From Candidatus Glassbacteria bacterium (GTDB taxonomy: Bacteria; Gemmatimonadota; Glassbacteria; GWA2-58-10), in assembly GCA_019456185.1 (NCBI GenBank), contig VRUH01000021.1:1-59015 (forward strand): a stretch of 59,015 nucleotides of DNA, read 5' to 3'. The translations under genes were made by a program, and so were the position numbers. Shown here one piece after another: positions 33,794-42,606 of this stretch (position 1 is the first letter of the stretch; each line of letters starts with the position of its first letter). The notes under the pieces are model-generated. The model had not been told where the DNA came from. It ran no database searches and saw only the letters and a list, made by a program, of their open reading frames with translations.

Positions 33794-36754
33794 ATGGTAT
33801 CTCATCGATATTTTCGGCTTGCGTGGGGGTTGGCAGCTATCTTGTTGGTGGTGGCGGTGGGCGGGTGCCAGACGAACCAGTTGTCATCTCTCTTCGACAA
33901 ACCTTCCAGTTGGTCTGAAAAGAAAATTTGCCGTGGTGCCCTGACCCCCACATCAAGCCCCCTTGCCTGGGAATCTCGACCTACGTACTCCCGGCATGTC
34001 CAAGAAGCGAAGCGCCGGGGCCTGACCGTTCAACGGTGTGCTACCCTGATAGGGTGGAGCAACCAGGTCGCTTCATCCATCGGCTCTAATCAGTATCCTG
34101 GTTTGTCTGACAAGAGGGTTTGCGTATCGGCCCTGACCAGTCCAGGGAAGCCGCCTGACTGGCACCCAAACCCAGAATTCTCCAATGCAGTCCAAGAAGC
34201 AAAACGCCGGGGGCTGACCGTTCAACAATGTGCCAAGTTGACGGGGCGCAGCGCCCAGGTTGCATCGTCCACAGGCTCCAGCCAGTTTCCAGAGATTTCT
34301 AATGAAAGTATTTGCCTTAATGCCCTAGCTTCCAGGTCAAAGCCGCTTGCCTGGGATACAACTCCAATCTTTGTCCGGGAAGCGAAGCGCCGGGGACTGA
34401 CCCTTCAGCAATGCGCCTCCCTGACGGGGCGCAGCACCCAGGTTGCCACATCCACCGGCTCCAGCCAGTATTCCAGTTTGTCTGACAAGAGCGTTTGCTT
34501 ATCGGCCCTCAGTCCATTGAATGTGCCTGCCTGGTACTCAGAACATTTTAATAGTGCCCCATATGTCCGAGAAGCAAAACTCCGTGGTTTGACTATTCAG
34601 AAATGTGCCGAATTGAGGGGACGCAGTTCTCAAGTTGCGGTCTCCACACGCCGAAGCAAACCATCCAGTTTATCGGAACGATTGCTTTGCCAATCCGCTC
34701 TGACTTCTTTTAAGCCGCTTGGTTGGAACTCAAATTCTGCACATGCCCCCTATGCCCAAGAAGCGAAGCGCCGGGGGCTGACCCTTCAGCGATGCGCCGC
34801 TCTTACGGGGCGGAGTACCCAGGTCGCGACATCTACCGGCTCCAGCCCGTCTTTATCCAAGGCCCAACCGCAGGATGGCATTATCCCTGCCGTAGGCGTG
34901 TTTCCTATGTACAAGCCCGGTGACGTGTTCAAGGACTGCCCCGAGTGCCCCGAGATGGTGGTGATCCCGCCAGGGAGTTTCCGAATGGGGGACTTGAACG
35001 GCGGCCACCAAAACGAAAAGCCGGTTCACGATGTGCGCATCGATTACACCTTCGCGGTCGGCAGATACGAGGTGATGCAGGCGGAATACAAGACGGTGAT
35101 GGGGATAAACCCAAGCCAATTCAAGGGCTCGCGGAAGCCAGTTGATAGTGTTTCGTGGAACAACGCAAAGGAGTTTGTGCGGCGTCTGAGCACAAAGACG
35201 GGTAAGACTTATCGGTTGTTGAGCGAAGCAGAGTGGGAATACATGGCCCGAGCAGGGTCGAGCGCCAAGTATCCCTGGGGTAACGACATCAATTCATCAC
35301 AAGCAAACTACCATAGCAGCAATGGAACGACTTCAGTCGGTTCCTTTTCGGCAAACAGTTTTGGCGTTTATGATACCGTCGGTAACGTATGGGAATGGGT
35401 CGAAGACTGCTGGCACGGCAATTACAACGGTGCACCTAGTGAGGGTGCTGCGTTGACGAGCGGGGGCGATTGTCGCACCCGGATTCATCGCGGCGGATCT
35501 TGGGTCTATAGCCCGAGGGACGTGCGCTCTGCCACTCGCTTCCACACCCCCCCCGCGACCCCGGGCAACGACCGGGGGTTCCGTTTGGCAAGAACGCTAA
35601 CTCCTGAGACAACCAAGAAAACCCAGATAGCTGTCGCCTCTCCCAAAGTTGCCCCGCCAACGCCAACCATCGCCAAGGCCCAACCCCAGGAAGACACCAG
35701 CCCACCCAGGATCGACCTGCCAGGCCACCTGACGGCGTCGGAAGATACAATCAAGATCACGGGCAGGGTCACCGATGACAGTGAGATCGCCGCGCTCAGA
35801 GTACGGGGAAAGGCGATCAAGATTGACCGGGATGGGTCCTTTACGGTTTCCCAATATGTACCCGCCGGTGGCCTCACGACCCGCTTTGAGGCCGTCGATG
35901 TCTGGGGCAACCGATCCGAACGCACCATCAAGATCACCCGTGCCGTGGTCAAGGTCACTGACAGCATCACCTTTGAAAGCTTGAACCCCACTACTATCTC
36001 CGGCAGGTCGAACAGTCATGCCCTAGCGCTAGTGATCGGGGTCGGTGACTACGAGGACGCCCCTGCCGCCAAGTACGCTGACGCCGATGCCCAGGTGTTC
36101 TCTGACTACGCTCGGCGGGCTCTAGGGGTGTCCCAGAGCAACCTCAAGATATTGGTCAACGAGGAGGCATCGCGCACCAAGGTGAAGTTGGCCTTGAAGC
36201 TGTGGCTCCGTGGTCGGATCGAGGCTGATACCGACGTGTATGTCTTCTTCGCTGGGCATGGTCTCGCCACGCTTGACGGAGAAACCCTCTACCTCCTGCC
36301 CTATGACGGCGCTCCAAGCCTTCTCGATGAAACCGCCATTCTTCGCAATGAACTGTTCGAGGTGATCAGCAAGGCCAAGCCCCGCTCGGCGACCTTCTTC
36401 ATGGATACCTGCTACAGCGGCCTGAGTAGGGGCGAGGAGATGCTCCTGGCCAGCGCCCGGCCCATCCAGATCGTCCCCAAGAGCCAGCAGGTCCCAACCG
36501 GCTTCACGGTGTTCTCGGCGGCCAGCGGTCAGCAGATATCCAGCGGCCTGGACGAGACCGAGCATGGCCTGTTCTCGTACTACCTGATGAAGGGGATGGA
36601 GGGTCCGGCAGACGCCAATGGAGACCGTCGGATCACCGCTGGTGAGCTTCATGGGTATGTCCGGCAGAACGTCCAGCAGCAGGCCATTAGGCTGGGCAGG
36701 GAGCAGACTCCGGAGATGGTGGGGGATGCGGAGAGGGTGTTGGTGGCGTGGTAG
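33794..36754 (+). CDS. Lipoprotein with Cys-pair repeats, FGE-sulfatase-like, Ig-like and caspase-like domains (2)
   Basis: 986 aa from the ATG at 33794, chosen because the leader GGCAGGCGAACC-ATG recurs at 36766. Lipobox VAVGGC. Five Cys-pair repeats (EAKRRGLT type) are followed by a formylglycine-generating-enzyme-like domain (about residues 375-600: MVVIPPGSFRMGD, RLLSEAEWEYMARAG, GNVWEWVEDCW, RGGSWVYSPRDVR, GFRLAR). Such domains often act as ligand-binding C-type-lectin-like folds rather than enzymes. An Ig-like domain and a caspase domain with His822 and Cys873 complete it. The EF-hand-like loop is DANGDRRITAGEL. It is the largest of the caspase set. Confidence 0.87.
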   Translation: MVSHRYFRLAWGLAAILLVVAVGGCQTNQLSSLFDKPSSWSEKKICRGALTPTSSPLAWESRPTYSRHVQEAKRRGLTVQRCATLIGWSNQVASSIGSNQYPGLSDKRVCVSALTSPGKPPDWHPNPEFSNAVQEAKRRGLTVQQCAKLTGRSAQVASSTGSSQFPEISNESICLNALASRSKPLAWDTTPIFVREAKRRGLTLQQCASLTGRSTQVATSTGSSQYSSLSDKSVCLSALSPLNVPAWYSEHFNSAPYVREAKLRGLTIQKCAELRGRSSQVAVSTRRSKPSSLSERLLCQSALTSFKPLGWNSNSAHAPYAQEAKRRGLTLQRCAALTGRSTQVATSTGSSPSLSKAQPQDGIIPAVGVFPMYKPGDVFKDCPECPEMVVIPPGSFRMGDLNGGHQNEKPVHDVRIDYTFAVGRYEVMQAEYKTVMGINPSQFKGSRKPVDSVSWNNAKEFVRRLSTKTGKTYRLLSEAEWEYMARAGSSAKYPWGNDINSSQANYHSSNGTTSVGSFSANSFGVYDTVGNVWEWVEDCWHGNYNGAPSEGAALTSGGDCRTRIHRGGSWVYSPRDVRSATRFHTPPATPGNDRGFRLARTLTPETTKKTQIAVASPKVAPPTPTIAKAQPQEDTSPPRIDLPGHLTASEDTIKITGRVTDDSEIAALRVRGKAIKIDRDGSFTVSQYVPAGGLTTRFEAVDVWGNRSERTIKITRAVVKVTDSITFESLNPTTISGRSNSHALALVIGVGDYEDAPAAKYADADAQVFSDYARRALGVSQSNLKILVNEEASRTKVKLALKLWLRGRIEADTDVYVFFAGHGLATLDGETLYLLPYDGAPSLLDETAILRNELFEVISKAKPRSATFFMDTCYSGLSRGEEMLLASARPIQIVPKSQQVPTGFTVFSAASGQQISSGLDETEHGLFSYYLMKGMEGPADANGDRRITAGELHGYVRQNVQQQAIRLGREQTPEMVGDAERVLVAW

Positions 36755-36765
36755 GCAGGCGAACC

Positions 36766-36957
36766 ATGACATATCAAAGACATGTCCGGCTTGCGTGGGG
36801 GATGGTGGCTGCCTTGCTTGTAATGCTCCTTGCTGTACCAGCTTGGGCAGGGTTCGAAGAGGGCGTGGCGGCCTATGAACGGGGCGACTACGCAACGGCG
36901 TTTCGTGAGCGGAGGCTGCTATCGGCTAATATCCCTACTCTCCGAATGGTGATTTGA
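36766..36957 (+). pseudogene. Truncated Sel1/TPR-type exported protein
   Basis: 63 aa. The leader GGCAGGCGAACC and signal peptide (HVRLAWGMVAALLVMLLAVP) match the neighbouring genes. The mature start FEEGVAAYERGDYATAF is the usual first helix of a Sel1-repeat protein, like the gene at 38926. It then runs into an unrelated tail and stops. I read it as the front end of a lost Sel1 gene, though a short secreted peptide may still be made. Confidence 0.6.
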
Positions 36958-36958
36958 G

Positions 36959-38926
36959 ATGAAACGTCTACTGTCCGTTCTAGGTGCCTTTGCCGTTGCC
37001 ATACTTGTTTCAACAGGAGGGTGGAGTGGCAATTTACAAACCTGTTTATCAGGGAATTACCCTTCTCTCTGCAAGCACAACCTTCTGACGCCGGGACAAA
37101 AGGTTCAGGTTCAGAATGCAGAACTTGCTGCGAATTTACAAACCTGTTTATCAGGGAATTACCCTTCTCTTTGCAAGCACAACCTTCTGACGCCGGGACA
37201 AAAGGTTCAGGTTCAGAATGCAGAACTTGCTTCGAATTTACAAACCTGTTTATCAGGGAATTACCCTTCTCTCTGCAAGCACAATCTTCTGACGCCGGGA
37301 CAAAAGGTTCAGGTTCAGAATGCAGAACTTAGCATTCAACCACAACAGTCACTTCCAACTACAAGAGCAAAAGATACAACCCCACCAACAATCGATATCG
37401 CTTCTTCAATCAACGTTCAATCCGACAGGCCAACAATTCAGGGTCGTGTTACGGATAACAGTCGAGTGGCGCAGGTCACGGTTGAAGGGACGGCTATCGA
37501 TTTACAGCGCGATGGCACATTTACCTTTTCACGTTATGTCCCTATTGGAATGACATCGGCTCGTATTGAGGCTTTTGATGAGTGGGGAAACCGTTCAGAA
37601 CGCACCATCATGATCACCCGGATCGTGACCGCCCTCATCAAGAAAATACAGAGATCACTTACCCAACTCGGCTACGGCCCTGGGCCAGTGGACGGCACTC
37701 TGGGAGATCGCACCCGGTCAGCCATACGGTCCTTCCAGAGGGACAGCGGGCTACCTGTTGATGGTGATGGGACAGAATCTCTCCTGGCCCGTCTGGAAGA
37801 CGCCGTATCCCGGAAGGCCGAGACACTGCCCCCATCCATTGCCAAGGCCCAACCCCGGGAAGACACAGTTCCACCCAGGATCGACCTGCCGGGCCACCTT
37901 ACGGCCTCTGGTGACAGTATCCGTATTCGAGGACGGGTCACTGACGATAGCCGGATCGTGGCTGTGGTGGTTTCTGGAAAGTCGGTGGCTTTCGGATCTG
38001 ACGGATCGTTCTCGGTAGATCGCTATGTCCCAAGCAGCGGTGATATGGTGGATGTTGAAGCCGTCGATGAATGGAACAACCGCTCCAAGCACTCCATCAA
38101 GATCACTCGAGCAATAACTCAGGTCACCGACACCATCTCCTTCGCCCGCCTCGATCCCACCACGATCAATGTCCACCCCAACCAGTACGCTCTGGCCCTG
38201 ATCATCGGGGTCGAGGACTACGAACGTGCCCCGAAGGCCGTGTTTGCCAACCGGGATGCACAGGTGTTCAGCGACTACGCCCGTAGGGCCTTGGGGGTGC
38301 CCCAGAGCAACATCAAGGCTCTGATCAATGATCAGGCGGACCTCAGCGATCTGAGGGTGGCCACGAAGCAATGGCTCCGGGGGCGCATCCAAGCCGGGTT
38401 GTCGGATGTGTATGTGTTCTTCGCCGGTCATGGGCTAGCTTCTCCCGATGGGGAGGACCTGTATCTCCTGCCCCGCGATGGGGTCCCCAGCTTGTTGGAG
38501 GACACTGCCCTGTTGCGTTCCGAGTTGTTCGAGGTGATAAGCGCCGCCAAGCCCCGTTCTGTAACCCTGTTCCTCGACACCTGTTACAGCGGCCTGAGCA
38601 GGGGTGAAGAGATGCTCATGGCCAGCGCCAGACCTATCGTGATCTCGCCCAAGAACCAGAGCATCCCGATAGGCTTCACCGTGTTCTCCGCCGCCAGCGG
38701 CCAGCAGATATCGAGCGGTCTGGACGAGGCCGAGCATGGGCTGTTCAGCTATTTCTTGATGAAGGGGATGGAGGGTCCGGCAGACGCCAATGGGGATCGC
38801 CGGATTACCGCTGGTGAGCTTCATACCTACGTCCTGGGCCACGTCCAGCAGCAGGCAATCCGACTGGGTCGGGAGCAGACGCCGGGGATGGTCGGGGACG
38901 CGGAGAGGGTGTTGGTGAGGTGGTGA
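36959..38926 (+). CDS. Exported protein with tandem Cys repeats, PG-binding, Ig-like and caspase-like domains (3)
   Basis: 655 aa. Signal peptide MKRLLSVLGAFAVAILVSTG. Three nearly identical 34-residue repeats (residues 25-126), each with two Cys (LQTCLSGNYPSLCKHNLL), are followed by an Ig-like domain. A peptidoglycan-binding domain comes next (about 225-285: IQRSLTQLGYGPGPVDG, RSAIRSFQRDSGLP), then a second Ig-like domain. The caspase domain has His491 (FAGHG) and Cys542 (DTCYSG) and ends with the loop DANGDRRITAGEL. The PG-binding domain supports a periplasmic location. The stop overlaps the next start by one base. Confidence 0.87.
   Translation: MKRLLSVLGAFAVAILVSTGGWSGNLQTCLSGNYPSLCKHNLLTPGQKVQVQNAELAANLQTCLSGNYPSLCKHNLLTPGQKVQVQNAELASNLQTCLSGNYPSLCKHNLLTPGQKVQVQNAELSIQPQQSLPTTRAKDTTPPTIDIASSINVQSDRPTIQGRVTDNSRVAQVTVEGTAIDLQRDGTFTFSRYVPIGMTSARIEAFDEWGNRSERTIMITRIVTALIKKIQRSLTQLGYGPGPVDGTLGDRTRSAIRSFQRDSGLPVDGDGTESLLARLEDAVSRKAETLPPSIAKAQPREDTVPPRIDLPGHLTASGDSIRIRGRVTDDSRIVAVVVSGKSVAFGSDGSFSVDRYVPSSGDMVDVEAVDEWNNRSKHSIKITRAITQVTDTISFARLDPTTINVHPNQYALALIIGVEDYERAPKAVFANRDAQVFSDYARRALGVPQSNIKALINDQADLSDLRVATKQWLRGRIQAGLSDVYVFFAGHGLASPDGEDLYLLPRDGVPSLLEDTALLRSELFEVISAAKPRSVTLFLDTCYSGLSRGEEMLMASARPIVISPKNQSIPIGFTVFSAASGQQISSGLDEAEHGLFSYFLMKGMEGPADANGDRRITAGELHTYVLGHVQQQAIRLGREQTPGMVGDAERVLVRW
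37031..37336 (+). repeat. Three tandem 102-bp coding repeats
   Basis: Units at 37031-37132, 37133-37234 and 37235-37336, each 34 codons. Differences seen are a few single bases, such as CTCTGC versus CTTTGC and AACCTT versus AATCTT, which do not change the residue, plus changes in the last codons of each unit. This suggests recent duplication or homogenisation and possible copy-number variation between strains. Confidence 0.9.
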
Positions 38927-41190
38927 TGAAGCGCCCGCTCCTTTCATGCATCTTGTTGCTGACAGTTATGGTCAGTGCTTCTGGTTCGTTTGGCGCAGAT
39001 TGGCAGAAGGGATTGGATGCTGCACAAAGAGGGGATTATGCAACAGCTTTGAGGGAGTGGAAGCCTCTTGCCGAAATGGGACATGCTAGAGCCCAATTTA
39101 AATTGGGGATGATGTACGGTCTCGGAGCAGGTGTTCCCCAAGATTATGCCAAAGCCAACAGGTGGTATCACCTTGCCGCCCAACAAGGACTTAAAGAAGC
39201 CCAGTACAATCTGGGTGAGATGTACTACCACGGAAAAGGCGTCTCGCAAAATTACAAGACCGCAGTCAAGTGGTTCCGTCTTTCTGCCAATCAGGGATAT
39301 GCCGAAGCTCAGAATTATCTGGGTACGATGTACTACAACGGAGAAGGTGTATCTCAGGACTATACCGAGGCAGTGAAGTGGTACCGTCTTGCTGGCGAAC
39401 AGGGGTATGCTGTAGCCCAGAATAATCTGGGTGAGATGTACTACCACGGAAAAGGTGTATCTCAGGACTTTACGAAAGCAGTGAAGTGGTACCGTCTTGC
39501 TGCAAATCGGGGGAATGCCTTTGCCCAGTTTAGTCTGGGTGTGATTTACGACAAGGGAGAAGGTACCCCGCAAAATCGCAAGACTGCCGTCAAGTGGTTC
39601 AGTCTTTCTGCTAATCAGGGATATGCCAAAGCTCAGAACTATCTGGGGACGATGTACTACAACGGAGTAGGTGTATCTCAGGACTTTACGAAAGCAGTGA
39701 AGTGGTACCGTCTTGCTGGCGAACAGGGGTATGCTGAAGCCCAGTACAATCTGGGTGAGATGTACTACCATGGAGTAGGTGTATCTCAGGACTTTACGAA
39801 AGCACTGAAGTGGTGGCGTCTTGCTGGCGAACAGGGGTATGCTGAAGCCCAGTTTACTCTGGGCACGATGTACGCCGAAGGAAAAGGAGTCCCACAAAAT
39901 CACAAGACCGCCGTCAAGTGGTATCGTCGCGCCGCCAATCAAGAATATGCCAAAGCTCAACAAAATTTGGGGGCGATGTATACGAATGGGTTGGGTGTTT
40001 CTCGGGACCTTGCCGAAGCAGCTAGGTGGATCCGTCTCGCTGCCGAGCAGGGACTTGATTATGGTCAGTACGGCTTAGGTTTCATTTATGAATTTGGAAG
40101 AGGTGTTCCTCAAGATGACACTGAGGCAGCGAAGTGGTATGGTCGCGCTGCCAAACAGGGATTGGACCATATTAAGGCAATAAAATGGTATCGTGAAGTT
40201 GCCGACGATGGAGATGCTGAGGCACAGTACGGCCTAGGAAAATGGTATGAAATTGGACGAGGTGTCCCGCAGGACATCGCCGAAGCGGTCAGGCGGTATC
40301 GCCTTGCCGCCGATCAGGGAGATCCAGATGCGAAGAAAGCATTGGAAATACTGGAGCCCAAAACAGCGATCAACACCTTCCCCACCAAACCCATAGATGT
40401 CCATTTCCGTTCGTCGCTAACCCGTCCCAACGACATAGCAGTCATCATCGGCAACGCCGACTACGGCAAGCAGGGCAAAGATATACCAAACGTGATCCCG
40501 GCCTACGCCGACGCCGAGGGGATCAAGCTGTACGTCAAGCAGGCCCTAGGCATCCGCGATGAAAACATTATCTTCCTTAAGGACGCCAGCCAGGCCGTAA
40601 TGATCTCCACCTTCGGCAGCGCAACCAATCCCAAGGGCCAGTTGTTCAACTACGTCAAGGCGGGAAAGTCGCGGGTCTTTGTTTATTACTCAGGTCACGG
40701 CGCTCCTGGCAGCGAAGAAGGCGGCAGTTATATCGTTCCGGCGGACGCGCAGGCGTCGCTCATCGAGCTCAATGGCTATCCCCTGAAGACGCTTTACAAG
40801 AACCTGAGCAAGATACCGGCGAAGTCAGTGATGCTGGTCCTTGAGGCGTGTTTCTCGGGATCAAGCCAAAGTGGAACCTTGATCAGCAAAGCCTCGCCTA
40901 TTCAGATTCAGCCCAAAGAGACAAATATCCCGCCCAACATCACCGTCATCTCAGCCGGCGCCGCCAACCAGATTGCGTCTTGGGAGCAGGACTCATCAAG
41001 CGGCCTGTTTACCAAGTACTTTCTCAAAGGCATGTCCGGAGAGGCCGACGCCAAACCCTATGGCAATGGGGACGGCAAGGTCGGCTATGACGAGCTAGAC
41101 CGCTACTTCAAGGAAACTCTCACCTACTACGCCCGCCGCTACTACGGACGCGATCAGACGGCGCAAATAGTGGTTGGCAGTGGTGGCTAG
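38926..41190 (+). CDS. Exported Sel1-repeat protein with caspase-like domain (4)
   Basis: 754 aa from the ATG at 38926, overlapping the previous stop by one base (TGATG); two GTG codons just upstream are possible alternatives. Signal peptide (LLSCILLLTVMVSASGSFG), then about 12 Sel1 repeats (pattern A-x-A-Q-x-x-LG-x-MY-x-x-G-x-GV-x-Q). The caspase domain starts near 500 (DIAVIIGNADYGKQG), with His591 (YYSGHG) and Cys642 (LEACFSG). It belongs to a different subtype from the first three. The C-terminal loop YGNGDGKVGYDEL lacks the first Asp of an EF-hand. Sel1 repeats usually bind protein partners. Confidence 0.88.
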   Translation: MKRPLLSCILLLTVMVSASGSFGADWQKGLDAAQRGDYATALREWKPLAEMGHARAQFKLGMMYGLGAGVPQDYAKANRWYHLAAQQGLKEAQYNLGEMYYHGKGVSQNYKTAVKWFRLSANQGYAEAQNYLGTMYYNGEGVSQDYTEAVKWYRLAGEQGYAVAQNNLGEMYYHGKGVSQDFTKAVKWYRLAANRGNAFAQFSLGVIYDKGEGTPQNRKTAVKWFSLSANQGYAKAQNYLGTMYYNGVGVSQDFTKAVKWYRLAGEQGYAEAQYNLGEMYYHGVGVSQDFTKALKWWRLAGEQGYAEAQFTLGTMYAEGKGVPQNHKTAVKWYRRAANQEYAKAQQNLGAMYTNGLGVSRDLAEAARWIRLAAEQGLDYGQYGLGFIYEFGRGVPQDDTEAAKWYGRAAKQGLDHIKAIKWYREVADDGDAEAQYGLGKWYEIGRGVPQDIAEAVRRYRLAADQGDPDAKKALEILEPKTAINTFPTKPIDVHFRSSLTRPNDIAVIIGNADYGKQGKDIPNVIPAYADAEGIKLYVKQALGIRDENIIFLKDASQAVMISTFGSATNPKGQLFNYVKAGKSRVFVYYSGHGAPGSEEGGSYIVPADAQASLIELNGYPLKTLYKNLSKIPAKSVMLVLEACFSGSSQSGTLISKASPIQIQPKETNIPPNITVISAGAANQIASWEQDSSSGLFTKYFLKGMSGEADAKPYGNGDGKVGYDELDRYFKETLTYYARRYYGRDQTAQIVVGSGG

Positions 41191-41202
41191 GAACAACCCC
41201 CG

Positions 41203-42408
41203 ATGAGATGGCTCGCTCTCGCTGTCGTTCTTGTGCTCGTCGCGCCCACCTGGGCCGCCGAGAACAAGAACGGCGTCGCGGTCATCATTGGCAACAAGAC
41301 CTACCAGGGTCACATCCCAGCCGTTGACTACGCCCACAACGACGCCGAGGCCATCAAACGGTATGTGGTCGATATCTTGGGCTTCCGCGAGGGCAACATC
41401 ATCGACCTCCGCGACGCGACCCAGGCCCAGTTCCTGTCGGTCTTCGGCAACGAACGCACCCATCAGGGCAAGCTGTATCAGTACGTCTGGCCCGGCAAGT
41501 CGGACGTGGTGGTGTTCTACTCCGGACATGGGGTTCCCGGGCTCAAGGACCGCCGGGGGTTCCTCCTGCCGGTGGACGCCGATCCCGATACCCCAGAGAT
41601 CAACGGCTACTCCCTCGACCTGCTGTACGGGAACCTGTCTAAGGTCGAGGCCCGGACAACGACGGTGTTCCTCGACACCTGCTTCTCCGGCGATAGCGCC
41701 GGGGGCATGTTGATCGGCTCCGCGTCACCAATACGCATCGTGGCCACGATGCCGTCACTGGCCAAGGGCATGACCGTGATTACCGCCGCCCAAGGCGGCC
41801 AACTCGCCAGTTGGGACGATGACGCCAGGCACGGCTTGTTCACCGAGCATCTGCTTCAGGCTCTCTACGGGAAGGCGGACGCCAACGGAAACGGAAAAGT
41901 CACCGTCAAAGAGATCAAGGCGCACCTAGATGAGGAGATGACATACGCGGCAAGACGCCGCTTCAATCGCTTACAGCAGGCAACGGTCCTGGGCGACACG
42001 GATCGTGTGCTTGCCTCGTACCCGCCCGGCAGACCGCCAGCCCGGCCGAGTATCGAGGTCGCCGTCGGCGCCATTGTCGCCAAGGATTCCGCCAGCGATA
42101 CTGCGATCGACTGGAAGCGCAAGGTCATCCACGTAAAGGGATTCGGGGCGGCAGACCGTTCATTCCCGGAAAACGTCTGGAAGCGTGCCGCCGAGGAGGC
42201 CGCCAAGGTCGATGCTCAGACTAAGCTATTGGAGGTTCTGAACGGCTCATTGATCAACTCCAAGACATTCGTCAAGAACTACCAGAGCAGCCTCGACGAG
42301 AAGGTCAAGGAAATCCGTGGCCACGTTCCCTATGCGCGACAAGTAGGGTCGACGATTTATCCGACCGAGGACACTGCGGAATTGGTTCTGGAATTGAGTA
42401 TCGAATGA
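41203..42408 (+). CDS. Exported caspase-like protein with C-terminal LPP20/FlgT-like domain (5)
   Basis: 401 aa. Signal peptide MRWLALAVVLVLVAPTWA. The caspase domain follows at once (GVAVIIGNKTYQGHIP), with His109 (FYSGHG) and Cys160 (DTCFSG), and the loop DANGNGKVTVKEI. This is the most compact member, with no N-terminal repeats. The C-terminal ~110 residues (KRAAEEAAKVDAQTKLLEVL, YPTEDTAELVLELSIE) resemble LPP20/FlgT-like folds. A copy of the last ~20 codons occurs as a remnant at 44442-44504. It starts 12 bases after the preceding gene. Confidence 0.88.
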   Translation: MRWLALAVVLVLVAPTWAAENKNGVAVIIGNKTYQGHIPAVDYAHNDAEAIKRYVVDILGFREGNIIDLRDATQAQFLSVFGNERTHQGKLYQYVWPGKSDVVVFYSGHGVPGLKDRRGFLLPVDADPDTPEINGYSLDLLYGNLSKVEARTTTVFLDTCFSGDSAGGMLIGSASPIRIVATMPSLAKGMTVITAAQGGQLASWDDDARHGLFTEHLLQALYGKADANGNGKVTVKEIKAHLDEEMTYAARRRFNRLQQATVLGDTDRVLASYPPGRPPARPSIEVAVGAIVAKDSASDTAIDWKRKVIHVKGFGAADRSFPENVWKRAAEEAAKVDAQTKLLEVLNGSLINSKTFVKNYQSSLDEKVKEIRGHVPYARQVGSTIYPTEDTAELVLELSIE

Positions 42409-42424
42409 CGTGAGGAGGGCGAGC

Positions 42425-42574
42425 ATGTTTCGCACCGATCTAATGGCATCCGTACTGGGGGCGCTTGTAGCAGCTGCATTGCTGGTGCCGGTGATGGCTC
42501 GCGGCGCGGATGAACCGTTGCTACTGTGGGATAAGACTTACAGCGGTGGGTTTCCCTTGACCAAGCAGAGATAA
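42425..42574 (+). CDS. Small exported protein or truncated gene
   Basis: 49 aa, too short for most gene callers. GAGGAGGG precedes the ATG. A signal peptide (SVLGALVAAALLVPVMARG) is followed by only ~22 residues (DEPLLLWDKTYSGGFPLTKQ). Either a small secreted peptide or the leader of a lost exported gene. It lies 16 bases after the caspase (5) gene. Confidence 0.5.
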   Translation: MFRTDLMASVLGALVAAALLVPVMARGADEPLLLWDKTYSGGFPLTKQR

Positions 42575-42606
42575 GTTTTTTCATTTTAGGCAGGGTGTAT
42601 TCCGGA

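Noticed and set aside
37031-37336. Possible CRISPR array or minisatellite without function
   Set aside because: The 102-bp units are in frame, code for a Cys-rich peptide repeat and have no spacers.
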